A stretch of 64,000 nucleotides of DNA, from NCBI RefSeq assembly GCF_900187975.1, contig NZ_FZPC01000001.1:124001-188000 (forward strand), given 5' to 3'. Within the stretch, counting starts at the first letter, position 1, and each line of letters opens with the position of its first letter. The translations under genes were made by a program, and so were the position numbers. The DNA comes from Pseudomonas delhiensis. Its GTDB lineage: Bacteria > Pseudomonadota > Gammaproteobacteria > Pseudomonadales > Pseudomonadaceae. Of this stretch, positions 34,602 to 43,757 are shown in pieces. The notes beneath the pieces are model-generated. The model saw nothing but the letters and a program-made list of their open reading frames with translations, had not been told where the DNA came from and did no database searches.

Positions 34602-37121
34602 TCACGCCTTCAGCAGCCCCAGCTCCTTGGCCCGGGCCACGGCCTGGGTGCGGCGTTCGACGCCGAGCTTGCCGTTGATGCGCCGGGCGTGGGTCTTCAC
34701 GGTGTGCAGGGAGATGAACAGCCGCTCGCCGATCTCCAGGTTCGAGCAGCCGCGGGCGATGAGTTCCAGCACCGACAGTTCGCGCAGGCTGAGCAGCGGC
34801 GCGGGGCGCTCGCCGGCCTGTTCGGCGAAGCGTTCCGGCAGGTGCCGGCGGGCGTCGTCCAGTATCGCTTCCAGCCCGTGGTGGCGGGCCAGGTGCAGGC
34901 CCTCCTGCCAGCAGGCCCGCGCCTGCTCGTCGGCGCCGGCGGCGGCGTGGGCCAGCGCCAGCCCCAGGAGGATCTCGCAGACCAGCGCCATGCGCCCCTG
35001 CCGGCGCATGTCCGCCAGCATCGCGCCGAGCCGCTCCAGCGCCTGCGGCACCTGGCCGTCCTGGGCGTCGACCAGGGCCAACTGGCACTCCACCCGCAGC
35101 AGCAGGTCCGCCGCCGAGGCCGGTGCGCTGCGGCCATCCTCGCGGTAGCGGCCCAGCACCCGGCTGAAGATTTCCCGCGCCTGGGCGGTGCGCCCCTGGC
35201 GCAGGCTCAGGGTGCCGCTGGCCAGCAGCAGCGGGCCGCGGTAGACCGCCTCGGGCACGTGCTGCAGCTGCATCTGCCGCTCGGCTTCGAGCAGGCGGTT
35301 GAAGGCGCTGTCGAACAGCCCCTGGCGCGCATCCAGCATCGCCAGGCCGATGTAGCCGTAGATGACGCAGGAGTCGAGGCTGCGGCGGGCGCCGCGCAGG
35401 CCCTCCTGCAGCAGCTGGCGCGCCTCGGCCGGGCGTGCCTGGTGGTAGCACAGCCAGCCCAGGCGCAGTTGCGCGCGGCTGGCCACCGGGCAACCGGCCT
35501 GGCGTTGCTCGGCCAGGGCGTCGAGCACGCGGCGCAGCAGGGTCTCGGCGCGCAGCAGCTCGCCGCGCTGGGCCAGCAGGTAGGCGTGGTCGATCTCCAG
35601 GTAGGCCTCGAAGATGGCGCTGCCCTGGGCGCGGGCCAGCTTGAGGGCGTCGCGGTTGAGCAGGCGCGCCGCGTCCAGGTGGCCGTCGATCAGCGCCACC
35701 TGGCCGAGGCCGGACAGGCAGAGCAGGCGCTGCGACCAGGCCTCGTCCGGCAGGTCGTCCAGGGCCGCCTGCAGCAGCGGCCCGGCCTCGCGCTGGCCCC
35801 GGGCGTGGGCGAGCATGCCGGCCAGGCCCAGCCACTGCGCCACCAGCGTGCGCTGGCGGGCCGCGCTGGGCATCGGCAGGAAGCGGGCGAAGCGTTCCAG
35901 GAGGGCTTCCACCTCGTCCAGGCGCCCGGCGAAGAGCAGCGCCCAGGCGTTGAGGATCAGCAGGCGCGGCGTGCTCGACAGCAGTTCTTCCGGCAGTTCC
36001 TCGCGCAGGCGCAGCACCCGGGCGACGTTGTGCCCCTGCAGCAGCTGGTCTTCGGTCAGGCGCTGCAGCAGGCTGGCGGCGACGTCGGGCTGGTCGGCGC
36101 GCAGCGCATGCTCGAAGGCGGCGTGGAGGTCGCCCTGCTGGCTGTACCACTGGCAGGCCCGGCGGTGCAGGCCGCAGGGCGAGCCATGGCCCATGTCGGC
36201 GAGTTCGCCGGCCAGCAGCGGCGGCAGGCGGTACCAGGCGCCGGCGCCTTCCTCCCGATGCAGGCCGACGCCGCGCTCCAGCAGGGAGTCGAGGATGCCG
36301 GGCTGTTCCTCGAAGAGGTATTCGGCCAGGGAGGTGCAGCAACGGGTGAGCCGCGCCAGGTCGCAGAGCACTTCCGCCTGTGGCGCGGGCAGGGCGTCGA
36401 GGATTTCCCGCTGCAGGTATTCGCGCAGCAGCGGGCGGCCGGCCTCGGCCAGTTGCCCGGGCGAGGGCGTGCCCGCCTCGGCCGGCCAGCCGAGCAGGCG
36501 CAGGCGTACCCCGGCGCACCAGCCATCGGTCTGTTCCAGCAGCGCCAGGCGCAGCTCCTCCGGCCAGTCGCGGCCGTTGCGCAGCAGGAAGGCCTCCAGC
36601 TCGGCGGCGTCGAAGCCCAGTTCCGCCTCGCCCAGTTCCAGCAGTTCGCCTTCCAGCAGCAGGCGCGCCAGGTTGCACGCCGGGCGCCGCCGGCTGGCCA
36701 GCCACCAGGACACCCAGGGCGAGGCCTGGACCAGCAGGCGGTCGAGGCAGGCGTCCAGCGCGGCATCGGGTTCGCGGGGGTAGTCGTCGAGCATGATCCA
36801 CAGCGGCTCGCGGCAGTCGCGCAGGCGGCCCGGCACCTCGGCCTCGCCGGCCGGCCCCAGGCCCAGGGCCTCGCCCAGGCGCCGGCACAGGGCCGCGGCG
36901 TCGAGCGGTTCGCCGCCCAGCGCCAGCCAGGCGACGCGGGTGCCGGCCGGCGCGGCGCGGGCGCACTCGCCCAGCAGCACGGTCTTGCCGTGCCCCAGGG
37001 GGGCGAGCAGCAGGCGCAGGCGGTGCTCCTCGAGCAGCAGGGCCTGGCGCAGGCGTGCGCGCGGCAGGTGCTGCGGGGGCAGGCGGGGTAGCGAGGCGAG
37101 CGGGGTGGCAGCGTCGATCAT
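34602..37121 (-). CDS. MalT-like LuxR-family ATP-dependent regulator
   Basis: An 839-residue large regulator of the LAL/MalT class. It has a Walker A motif APLGHGKT near residues 40-48, a Walker B-like LWIMLDDY, a long helical TPR-like middle (about residues 330-760), and a C-terminal LuxR HTH (LSLRELSVLELIARGCSN, HTVKTHARRINGKLG). Similar regulators next to DUF1329/DUF1302 genes are known in P. aeruginosa (PA3921-PA3923 from memory). It probably controls the two downstream-named genes, whose promoter lies at 40433. Confidence 0.88.
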   Translation of the reverse strand: MIDAATPLASLPRLPPQHLPRARLRQALLLEEHRLRLLLAPLGHGKTVLLGECARAAPAGTRVAWLALGGEPLDAAALCRRLGEALGLGPAGEAEVPGRLRDCREPLWIMLDDYPREPDAALDACLDRLLVQASPWVSWWLASRRRPACNLARLLLEGELLELGEAELGFDAAELEAFLLRNGRDWPEELRLALLEQTDGWCAGVRLRLLGWPAEAGTPSPGQLAEAGRPLLREYLQREILDALPAPQAEVLCDLARLTRCCTSLAEYLFEEQPGILDSLLERGVGLHREEGAGAWYRLPPLLAGELADMGHGSPCGLHRRACQWYSQQGDLHAAFEHALRADQPDVAASLLQRLTEDQLLQGHNVARVLRLREELPEELLSSTPRLLILNAWALLFAGRLDEVEALLERFARFLPMPSAARQRTLVAQWLGLAGMLAHARGQREAGPLLQAALDDLPDEAWSQRLLCLSGLGQVALIDGHLDAARLLNRDALKLARAQGSAIFEAYLEIDHAYLLAQRGELLRAETLLRRVLDALAEQRQAGCPVASRAQLRLGWLCYHQARPAEARQLLQEGLRGARRSLDSCVIYGYIGLAMLDARQGLFDSAFNRLLEAERQMQLQHVPEAVYRGPLLLASGTLSLRQGRTAQAREIFSRVLGRYREDGRSAPASAADLLLRVECQLALVDAQDGQVPQALERLGAMLADMRRQGRMALVCEILLGLALAHAAAGADEQARACWQEGLHLARHHGLEAILDDARRHLPERFAEQAGERPAPLLSLRELSVLELIARGCSNLEIGERLFISLHTVKTHARRINGKLGVERRTQAVARAKELGLLKA

Positions 37122-37237
37122 GGGCAGGGGTCCGACCGATCCTGACGTTCGAGACTAGTCAGGGGGCCGCCCCCAGGGAAGGGCTATCAGCCGGATGTAT
37201 GTAGCGACATATCATCCTTTGGCATTACAGAAGGGTA

Positions 37238-37273
37238 CATGGCCGGCGGCAGCCCTCGCCGCCGCCGGCCATG
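37238..37273 (-). terminator. Hairpin after the DUF1329 gene
   Basis: A perfect 13-bp stem (CATGGCCGGCGGC with GCCGCCGGCCATG) and a 10-nt loop lie 8 bp after the DUF1329 stop. The following minus-strand bases are TACCCTTC, so the U-tract is weak; termination is likely but not certain. Confidence 0.45.
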
Positions 37274-37280
37274 GCCCGGC

Positions 37281-38651
37281 TCAGCGCACGCCTTCGTTGC
37301 GCAGCGCCGCCGGGGTGTAGTCGGCCATGCTGGCCTTGATGCCGAAGCGGTAGCCGCTCTTCTCTTCGTTGAACAGGCCCAGGGCCAGGTAGCGGCCGGC
37401 AATCACGTCGTAGATCACCTCCGGCACGTAGCCGCCGGCCTGGTGCGCGTAGTTGAACATCTGGTGGCCTTCGGAAACGCGCCACAGCTGGCCACGGCCG
37501 TCGTAGTGGTCGACCTCGGCGATCTGCCAGCTGTCCTCGTCGATGTACATGTGGCGCTTGGCGTAGATGTGCCGCTCGCCCGGCTTCACGGTGCCCACCA
37601 CTTCCCACACGCGGTGCAGCTCGTAGCGGGTCAGGTCCTGGTTGAGGTGGCCGGCCTTGACGATGTCGTCGTACTTGTAGGTGGGCAGGCCCAGCTTGTA
37701 GCTGTTGTAGGGGATGTACAGCTCCTTCTTGCCCACCAGTTTCCAGTCGTAACGGTCCGGGGCGCCGGAGAACATGTCGAAGTTGTCCGAGGTGCGCAGG
37801 CCGTCGGCGGCGGTGCCGGGGCCGTCGTAGGCCACCTGCGGGGCGCGCCGCACGCGGCGTTGGCCGGCGTTGTAGATCCACGCCAGGCGCGGCTCCTTGA
37901 CCTGGTCGAGGGTCTCGTGGACCAGCAGCACGTTACCGGCCAGGCGCGCCGGCGCCGTTACCGACTGCTTGAAGTACAGGAGGATGTTACTGACCTTGGC
38001 GAGGTCGACGTCCCCCATGTTCTGCGGGAAGGCCACGGTCTCCTCGAAGCGGATCGGCGTGTAGCTGCCGTTGGTCTGCGGGGTGACCTGGACCACGGTG
38101 CGCGCCAGGTTGCCGCCGCGGTAGCGGGTGATGTGGTTCCACAGCACCTCGACACCGTTCTTCGGCAGCGGGAAGGCGTAGTAGCGGCTCTTGTCGAAGT
38201 TGGCCAGGCCGTTGCCGTCGTTGATCGGCTGCACGTTGACCGCGCTGGTCTTCACCGCCTGGTAGATTTCCGCCGGCTGCGAGAAGGTGCGGTGGGTCTT
38301 GTACACCGGGATGCGGTAGGTGTCCGGGTAGCGCTTGAACAGCGCCACCTGGCCGTCGGTGAGCTTGTCCTTGTACTGGTCGACGTTCTGCGCGGTGATG
38401 GTGAACAGCGGCTTCTCGCCGGCGAAGGGGTCGCTGAGGAAGCCGCGGGCGTCCTCGCTGCCGGCGCTCTTGTCGATGCCGCCGGTCCAGGCCGGGATGC
38501 TGCCGTCGGCGTTGCCTTCCTTCTGCGCGCCCATGGGCGTGAGGCTGGTGCCGAGCTTGGCCGCCTCGTCCGCCGACACCGCCGCCATCACGGCACCGGA
38601 AAGCAGGCTCAGGGCCAGGGCGCCGCATTGCAGGATTCGTATCTTGTTCAT
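37281..38651 (-). CDS. DUF1329 exported protein
   Basis: A 456-residue protein with a signal peptide ending near VMA (residue 23) and the DUF1329 blocks (LGTSLTPMGAQKEGNADG near its start, PRLAWIYNAGQRRVRRAP, YDWKLVGKKELYIPYN). The fold is related to outer-membrane lipoprotein-sorting (LolB-like) proteins. It follows the DUF1302 gene after 23 bp. Such pairs commonly lie near RND (MMPL) transporters and are suspected to move hydrophobic compounds; no RND gene is here. Confidence 0.88.
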   Translation of the reverse strand: MNKIRILQCGALALSLLSGAVMAAVSADEAAKLGTSLTPMGAQKEGNADGSIPAWTGGIDKSAGSEDARGFLSDPFAGEKPLFTITAQNVDQYKDKLTDGQVALFKRYPDTYRIPVYKTHRTFSQPAEIYQAVKTSAVNVQPINDGNGLANFDKSRYYAFPLPKNGVEVLWNHITRYRGGNLARTVVQVTPQTNGSYTPIRFEETVAFPQNMGDVDLAKVSNILLYFKQSVTAPARLAGNVLLVHETLDQVKEPRLAWIYNAGQRRVRRAPQVAYDGPGTAADGLRTSDNFDMFSGAPDRYDWKLVGKKELYIPYNSYKLGLPTYKYDDIVKAGHLNQDLTRYELHRVWEVVGTVKPGERHIYAKRHMYIDEDSWQIAEVDHYDGRGQLWRVSEGHQMFNYAHQAGGYVPEVIYDVIAGRYLALGLFNEEKSGYRFGIKASMADYTPAALRNEGVR

Positions 38652-38674
38652 CTTTCCTGTCCTTGACTGGCCGA

Positions 38675-40432
38675 TCAGAAGTTCACGCCGAAGCTGACGG
38701 CGATGAAGTCGCGATCGTTGATCGGGTTGTAATCGCCACCGAAGAAATCGGTATAGCTGATGCTGGCGGTATAGGTGTTCTGGTAGTCCGCATCCAGCCC
38801 GACGCTGACCGCCTTGGCGCCCTCGCTGAAGTTCGGCCCGTAGCCGTGCACGTCGTGGGACCAGGCCAGGTTCGGCTTGAGGTTGATGCCGGCGATCACG
38901 TTGGGGTAGTCGAGGATGCCGCGCAGGCGGTAGCCCCAGCTGCTGGTGGTGTAGAAGCCCTTGTTGTTGCACTCGCCGGGGTTGGCGGCGTTCAGCAGGC
39001 CCTGGCACAGGGAGTTGTTGGGCAGCTCGCCGATCCCCCAGATGGAGTCTCGGCCGAAGCGCAGCTCGCTGTCGTCGATGCCGCTGATGTGGTTGTAGCC
39101 CACCTCGCCGACCAGGGTCAGGCGCTCGGCGGCCAGCACCTGGTCGAAGAACTGCGTCACGGTCACCTGGGCCTGGGTCACCGGCTTGCGCACGTAGCCG
39201 TGGATCACCTCGCCGGCGGTGGGCGTGGCGAAGCCGCTGGCGTAGAGGGGGTTGCCGAACAGCGTGGTCGGGTAGAGCGCGGCCACGGTCAGGTCGGTGC
39301 TGTTGAGCTGCAGCGGCATGTTCGGCCGGTAGCTGACCTCGCCGGCCACCGAGGTGCCGCCGATGTTGGTCTGGAAGCTCAGGCCGTAGAGGCGGATGTC
39401 TTCCGGGTACTCGATCAGGTACTGCGCGCTGGCCGCGCCGGTGACCGGGTCGGCGGTGGCCAGGCCCTGGCCGGCGACGGTGCTGAAGACCGGGTTGCGG
39501 CTGTGGTAGTTCATCACGTACGCGCCGAACTCGGTGTCGTTCAGCTCCGCGGCGTACCAGCGCAGGGCCAGGCCCCACTGGCCGCCGTCGCTCGGCGTGT
39601 TGTCGCCGGTGCGCGCCAGGTAGCGGTAGCCGCTGGCCGGGTCGGGGTCGAAGTCGCTGCCGGCGAAGGCCAGCTGGTTGCAGCCGTTGGCGGCGACGTC
39701 GGTGGTGGAGAAGAAGGTGCTGCAGTTGTCGACCACCGTCTTCTCCCACTTCAGCTGGTAGAAGCCCTCGGCGGTGAGGCTGTCGGTCAGGCCCTGGGAC
39801 ATGTAGAACATGCTCACCGGGATCAGGCCTTCCTTGATCTCCGCGCCGGGGCGGCGGAAGGCGGCGACGTCGACCGGGTTGATGCTGTTGATGGAGTTCT
39901 GGATGAAGGTGCTCTCGCCCCAGCTCACCACCTGCTTGCCCAGGCGCACGGTGCCGGGCAGGTCGCCGATGCTGTACTTGTGGTAGATGAAGGCGTCGAG
40001 CAGCTCGGCGCCGGAGGAACGCGCGCCCATGCTGCGGCCTTCGTCGCTGATGTCGTAGAGCTCGCGGTGCTCGTCCTTCAGCTCGAAGTCGTACCAGTAC
40101 TTGCCGCGGACGAAGACGCCGGTGTCGCCGTACTTCAGCTCCAGGTCATGGATGCCCTTGAAGATCTTCGAGAAGGTCTCGCCCTTCTTGAAGTTGAGGC
40201 GGCCGTCGTCGGACGTCTGCGACGAGGCGCGGCCGCCGTTGCGGGCGCCGACGTATTCCGAGTCGGCGTCGCGCAGCCCCCAGCTGGCCCCCACGGACAG
40301 CGTCGAATCGAGCTGCCCCTCGATTTCCCCGATGTTGAACGAGACGGCCCCGGCCTGGGTGGCGCAACCCAGGGCTACAGCGGCGGCCAGCAGTTTCGGT
40401 TGGAACGATACGCGCCTTGTTTTTGTTGTCAT
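38675..40432 (-). CDS. DUF1302 outer-membrane protein
   Basis: A 585-residue predicted outer-membrane beta-barrel with a signal peptide ending near AGA (residue 29) and a C-terminal phenylalanine (SFGVNF). Family blocks include LSVGASWGLRDADSEYVG, VRLGKQVVSWGEST and NSINPVDVAAFRRPG. It is first of a two-gene unit with DUF1329. The likely role is outer-membrane passage of hydrophobic substrates or signals, by analogy; not proven. Confidence 0.88.
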   Translation of the reverse strand: MTTKTRRVSFQPKLLAAAVALGCATQAGAVSFNIGEIEGQLDSTLSVGASWGLRDADSEYVGARNGGRASSQTSDDGRLNFKKGETFSKIFKGIHDLELKYGDTGVFVRGKYWYDFELKDEHRELYDISDEGRSMGARSSGAELLDAFIYHKYSIGDLPGTVRLGKQVVSWGESTFIQNSINSINPVDVAAFRRPGAEIKEGLIPVSMFYMSQGLTDSLTAEGFYQLKWEKTVVDNCSTFFSTTDVAANGCNQLAFAGSDFDPDPASGYRYLARTGDNTPSDGGQWGLALRWYAAELNDTEFGAYVMNYHSRNPVFSTVAGQGLATADPVTGAASAQYLIEYPEDIRLYGLSFQTNIGGTSVAGEVSYRPNMPLQLNSTDLTVAALYPTTLFGNPLYASGFATPTAGEVIHGYVRKPVTQAQVTVTQFFDQVLAAERLTLVGEVGYNHISGIDDSELRFGRDSIWGIGELPNNSLCQGLLNAANPGECNNKGFYTTSSWGYRLRGILDYPNVIAGINLKPNLAWSHDVHGYGPNFSEGAKAVSVGLDADYQNTYTASISYTDFFGGDYNPINDRDFIAVSFGVNF

Positions 40433-40661
40433 TCGGCACTCCTGACGGTGTCTAGGCGGCTACACGCTACTCAGCCGGGTGCCGCGCGACCAAGCGCACC
40501 AAGGAGGTATTTGCACGTTCAGCCGAAAGAGTGAATCCCCCCCTCTGCGACGGCCCCGGGCGGCCACCATTGACGCCAGGCATGGCCCGTCATGCGGCAG
40601 CTGGATGACGTCACCCCCTCCCCCCTACCCGAGCGGGCCGCTCTGCGGCATCCTGTGCGCC

Positions 40662-41468
40662 ATGCAAGCGACCCACCCGACCCCGGCCGACGGCCACCTC
40701 ACCCCGAGCACCCGCGACGTGGTGCAGCGCTACCACGACAGCTGGAAGCGCCGCGACCTGGACGCGGCGCTAGCGCTCTACCATCCCGAGGTGGAATACA
40801 ACGACTACTTCCAGAACCGCCGCATGGGCCTGGCGGACCTGCGCGAGTACGTCACACAGACCATGCCCAGCCGCCCGGACGAGTTCCTCGACCACATCGA
40901 CCGCATCCGCGTGGACGGCGACACGGCCTTCATCCAGTACCGCACCGCCATCACCCTCAGCGGGCGCCTGGCGGTGTTCCACTCCAGCGAAGCCATCAGC
41001 GTGCGCGACGGGCTGATCTGGCGCATCAACGAATACGCCACCCTGGTCCGCGAGGACGCGCCGGGCGCCGGGCGCGCCGCCGCCGACAGCCGCCCGCCGG
41101 CCAGCCGCCTGGGCCTGTCGCCGCGCCAGCTCAGCCAACTGGCCGGCGACCTGGAGGAATACTTCCACAAGGCACAGCCGTACCTGGCGCCGGACCTGGA
41201 CCTGTCCCAGGTGGCCGGCGCCACCGGCTACACGCGCAACCAGATTTCCTACCTGCTCAACCAGGTGATGGGCCTGAGCTTCTACCAGTACGTCAACCAG
41301 AAGCGCCTGCAGCACCTGCTGGAGCAACTGCGCCCGGCCACCTCGGCGCGCATCGACGAGCTGGCCTTCTCGGCCGGCTTCAACTCGCTGTCGGCTTTCT
41401 ACCGCTGCTTCCGCCAGCAGACCGGGCTGTCGCCGCGGGAATACCTCAAGCGCATGGAAACCCCGTAA
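40662..41468 (+). CDS. SnoaL-like/AraC-type HTH fusion regulator
   Basis: A 268-residue protein. Residues about 18-125 form a SnoaL/NTF2-like domain (VVQRYHDSWKRRDLDAALAL, YHPEVEYND), and residues about 150-265 form an AraC-type double HTH (DLSQVAGATGYTRNQISYLL, ELAFSAGFNSLSAFYRCFRQ). AraC proteins usually carry a cupin or other sensor; an NTF2-like pocket as sensor is uncommon. The ATG at 40662 is the first that precedes the SnoaL domain. It is divergent from the DUF1302 gene. Confidence 0.8.
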   Translation: MQATHPTPADGHLTPSTRDVVQRYHDSWKRRDLDAALALYHPEVEYNDYFQNRRMGLADLREYVTQTMPSRPDEFLDHIDRIRVDGDTAFIQYRTAITLSGRLAVFHSSEAISVRDGLIWRINEYATLVREDAPGAGRAAADSRPPASRLGLSPRQLSQLAGDLEEYFHKAQPYLAPDLDLSQVAGATGYTRNQISYLLNQVMGLSFYQYVNQKRLQHLLEQLRPATSARIDELAFSAGFNSLSAFYRCFRQQTGLSPREYLKRMETP

Positions 41469-41484
41469 CGCCGAGGTGCTCTTC

Positions 41485-41527
41485 GTAGGAGCGCGCCCTG
41501 CGCGCGAATCGCGGGCAGGGCCCGCTC
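41485..41527. repeat. Truncated GTAGGAGCG-family unit
   Basis: The unit begins CGTAGGAGCGCGCCCTGCGC and runs through GCAGGGCCCGCTC, but the expected terminal CTACAG is replaced by AATCCT. It lies 17 bp after the AraC-type gene. Confidence 0.75.
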
Positions 41528-41648
41528 AATCCTCCTGACAACGCCACGCCCCCGGCTTTTCCCCGCGTACCCGCGCGCACGACAGGAATGCCGGGCGCTT
41601 CTAGGCTTGCGCACATTCCCCATCACCCTTCTGCCCGGAGTCGCCCCT

Positions 41649-43070
41649 ATGTCGGCATGGCGCCATATCAGCCTGTGGATGAACCAACTGGACGACGACT
41701 TCATCGCCCGCCCGGCCCTGGAAGGCGCCCTGGAGGTCGACGTGGCCATCGTCGGCGCCGGCTACACCGGGCTGTGGACGGCCTATTACCTGAAGACCCG
41801 CGCGCCGCAACTGAAGGTCGCCATCCTCGAGGCCGAGACCGCCGGCTTCGGCGCCTCCGGGCGCAACGGCGGCTGGCTGATGGGCGCGCTGCTGGGCGAG
41901 GACCGCCTGGTGGGCCGCATGCCCGAGCCGCGCCGCCGCGAGACCTGGGACCTGTTGCACGGCATCCCCGACGAGGTGGCCAGGGTGCTGGAACGCGAAG
42001 GCATCGACTGCGACTACCGCAAGGGCGGCGTGCTCTATTGCGCGGCCCGCTACCCGGAACAGGAACGGCGCCTGCGCCAGTACCTGGCCGACCTGCGCCA
42101 CGAGGGCCTGGGCGAGGACGACTACCGCTGGCTGTCGAAGGCCGAACTGGCCGAGCAGCTGCGCATCCCCAGCGCCCTGGGCGCGCTCTACACCCCGCAC
42201 TGCGCCACCATCGACCCGGCCAGGCTGGCCCGCGGCCTGGCCCGCGCGGTGGAACGCCTGGGCGTGCAAGTGTTCGAGAAGAGCCGCGTCAGCCACTGGC
42301 AGCCCGGCCAACTGCGCACCGACAAGGGCAGCGTGAAGGCCCAGTGGATAGTGCCGGCGGTGGAAGGCTACGCCGCCGCGCTGCCGCCCCTGGGCAACTA
42401 CCAGTTGCCGGTGCAGAGCCTGCTGGTGGCCACCGAGCCGCTGCCGGAATCGGTATGGGCGGAGATCGGCCTGGAGCGCGGCCAGGCCTTCAGCGAATTC
42501 AGCCGCCAGGTCACCTACGGCCAGCGCACCCGGGACAACCGCCTGGCCTTCGGCGCCCGCGGCGGCTACCGCTTCGGCGGCAAGCTGCGCAGCGACTTCA
42601 GCCTCACCGACGACGAGGTCGGCCTGCGCCGCTACCTGTTCGGCGAACTCTTCCCGCAGCTCAGGGACGTGAAGATCACCCACACCTGGGGCGGCAACCT
42701 GGGCATGTCGCGGCGCTTCCACCCGCACATGCTGGTCGACCGCCGCAACGGCATCGCCCTGTCCGGCGGCTACGGCGGCGAGGGCGTGGGCGCCACCAAC
42801 CTGGGCGGGCGCACCCTGGCCGACCTGATCCTCGGCAACGACAGCCTGGAGACCCGGCAGAACTGGGTGATCCACGACCGCGCCATGACCGACGCCCTGC
42901 GCGCCTGGGAACCCGAGCCGTGCCGCTGGCTGGGCTACAACGCGATCATCCGCAGCTTCGTCCACGAGGACGAGGTGCTGGCCAACCCCCATACCCCGGC
43001 CTGGCGCCGGCAGCTGGCGGAAAAGCTGGCCGCCAGCATGGAAGGCCTGATGACCTGGAAGGTCGGCTGA
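41649..43070 (+). CDS. FAD-dependent amine oxidase (DAO/PuuB-like)
   Basis: A 473-residue flavoprotein of the D-amino-acid oxidase/gamma-glutamylputrescine oxidase type. It has the FAD motif VAIVGAGYTGLWTAYYL near residues 31-47, the second flavin block GFGASGRNGGWL, and a C-terminal GGYGGEGVGATNLGGR. The substrate is probably an amine or amino acid. The ATG at 41649 follows CGGAG; an upstream in-frame start at 41607 would add 14 residues. It is followed after 39 bp by a cupin gene, an arrangement common for such oxidases. Confidence 0.85.
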   Translation: MSAWRHISLWMNQLDDDFIARPALEGALEVDVAIVGAGYTGLWTAYYLKTRAPQLKVAILEAETAGFGASGRNGGWLMGALLGEDRLVGRMPEPRRRETWDLLHGIPDEVARVLEREGIDCDYRKGGVLYCAARYPEQERRLRQYLADLRHEGLGEDDYRWLSKAELAEQLRIPSALGALYTPHCATIDPARLARGLARAVERLGVQVFEKSRVSHWQPGQLRTDKGSVKAQWIVPAVEGYAAALPPLGNYQLPVQSLLVATEPLPESVWAEIGLERGQAFSEFSRQVTYGQRTRDNRLAFGARGGYRFGGKLRSDFSLTDDEVGLRRYLFGELFPQLRDVKITHTWGGNLGMSRRFHPHMLVDRRNGIALSGGYGGEGVGATNLGGRTLADLILGNDSLETRQNWVIHDRAMTDALRAWEPEPCRWLGYNAIIRSFVHEDEVLANPHTPAWRRQLAEKLAASMEGLMTWKVG

Positions 43071-43109
43071 AGCCGGCCGCCCCTTTCCCACCGACACCCT
43101 GGAGCCCCG

Positions 43110-43454
43110 ATGAAGATCACCCACCTCAAGGACACCCCCAACGCCCCCCTGGGCGAAGCCAACCCGGTCGCCGTGCCCCTGGGCGAGCCCGTCTCGCACA
43201 CCCGCGTGGCCGAAGTGGAACGCCCCGACCAGGTCGACACCGGCATCTGGGAATGCACCCCGGGCCGCTGGCGCCGGCAGATCGTCGAGCAGGAGTTCTG
43301 CCACTTCATCAGCGGCCGCGGCACCTTCACCCCGGACGACGGCGAGCCCATCGCCTTCCAGGCCGGCGACGCCTTCCTGCTGCCGCAGAACAGCCTGGGG
43401 GTGTGGGACATCCAGGAGACGGTTCGCAAGACGTACGTGATCATCAAGCGCTGA
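43110..43454 (+). CDS. Cupin protein (DUF861-like)
   Basis: A 114-residue single-cupin protein of the ureidoglycine aminohydrolase-like (DUF861) group, with WECTPGRWRRQIVEQEFCHF and PIAFQAGDAFLLPQN blocks. The metal-binding histidines are partly replaced (EFCHFISG, with one clear histidine), so it may bind a ligand rather than act as an enzyme. It is probably co-transcribed with the oxidase. Confidence 0.8.
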   Translation: MKITHLKDTPNAPLGEANPVAVPLGEPVSHTRVAEVERPDQVDTGIWECTPGRWRRQIVEQEFCHFISGRGTFTPDDGEPIAFQAGDAFLLPQNSLGVWDIQETVRKTYVIIKR

Positions 43455-43757
43455 GGCCGAGGCCCTTCGTAGGAGCGAGCTTGCTCGCGAATGGAGTTTC
43501 CCGGTGATTGCAGTGTTTCGGGTTGACTCCGCCCCCTCTCCCCAGCCCTCTCCCTGAAGGGAGAGGGAGCCGTTCGGAGCGAGTTGGAAGTCAGGCCTAC
43601 TCCTGATACGCCATGCTCACAGGATTACGCCGAACCCGCAGCAGGCAGAGGACAGTCCCCTGGTTAGGGAGAGGGAAAGGCGCTTCCCTCATGCAGCAGC
43701 GCCCCAGGGAAACTTCATTCGCGAGCGCTCCTACGAAAAGCAGCCCCGCCCCACCCC
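43455..43757. repeat. Gene-free mosaic of repeats
   Basis: A GTAGGAGCGAGCTTGCTCGC unit at 43469-43491 and its partial inverse near 43717-43735 enclose a CTCTCCCTGAAGGGAGAG unit (43531-43571) and a partial copy (GGGAGAGGGAAAGG, near 43667-43680). No coding sequence is supported. The region separates convergent genes. Confidence 0.8.
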
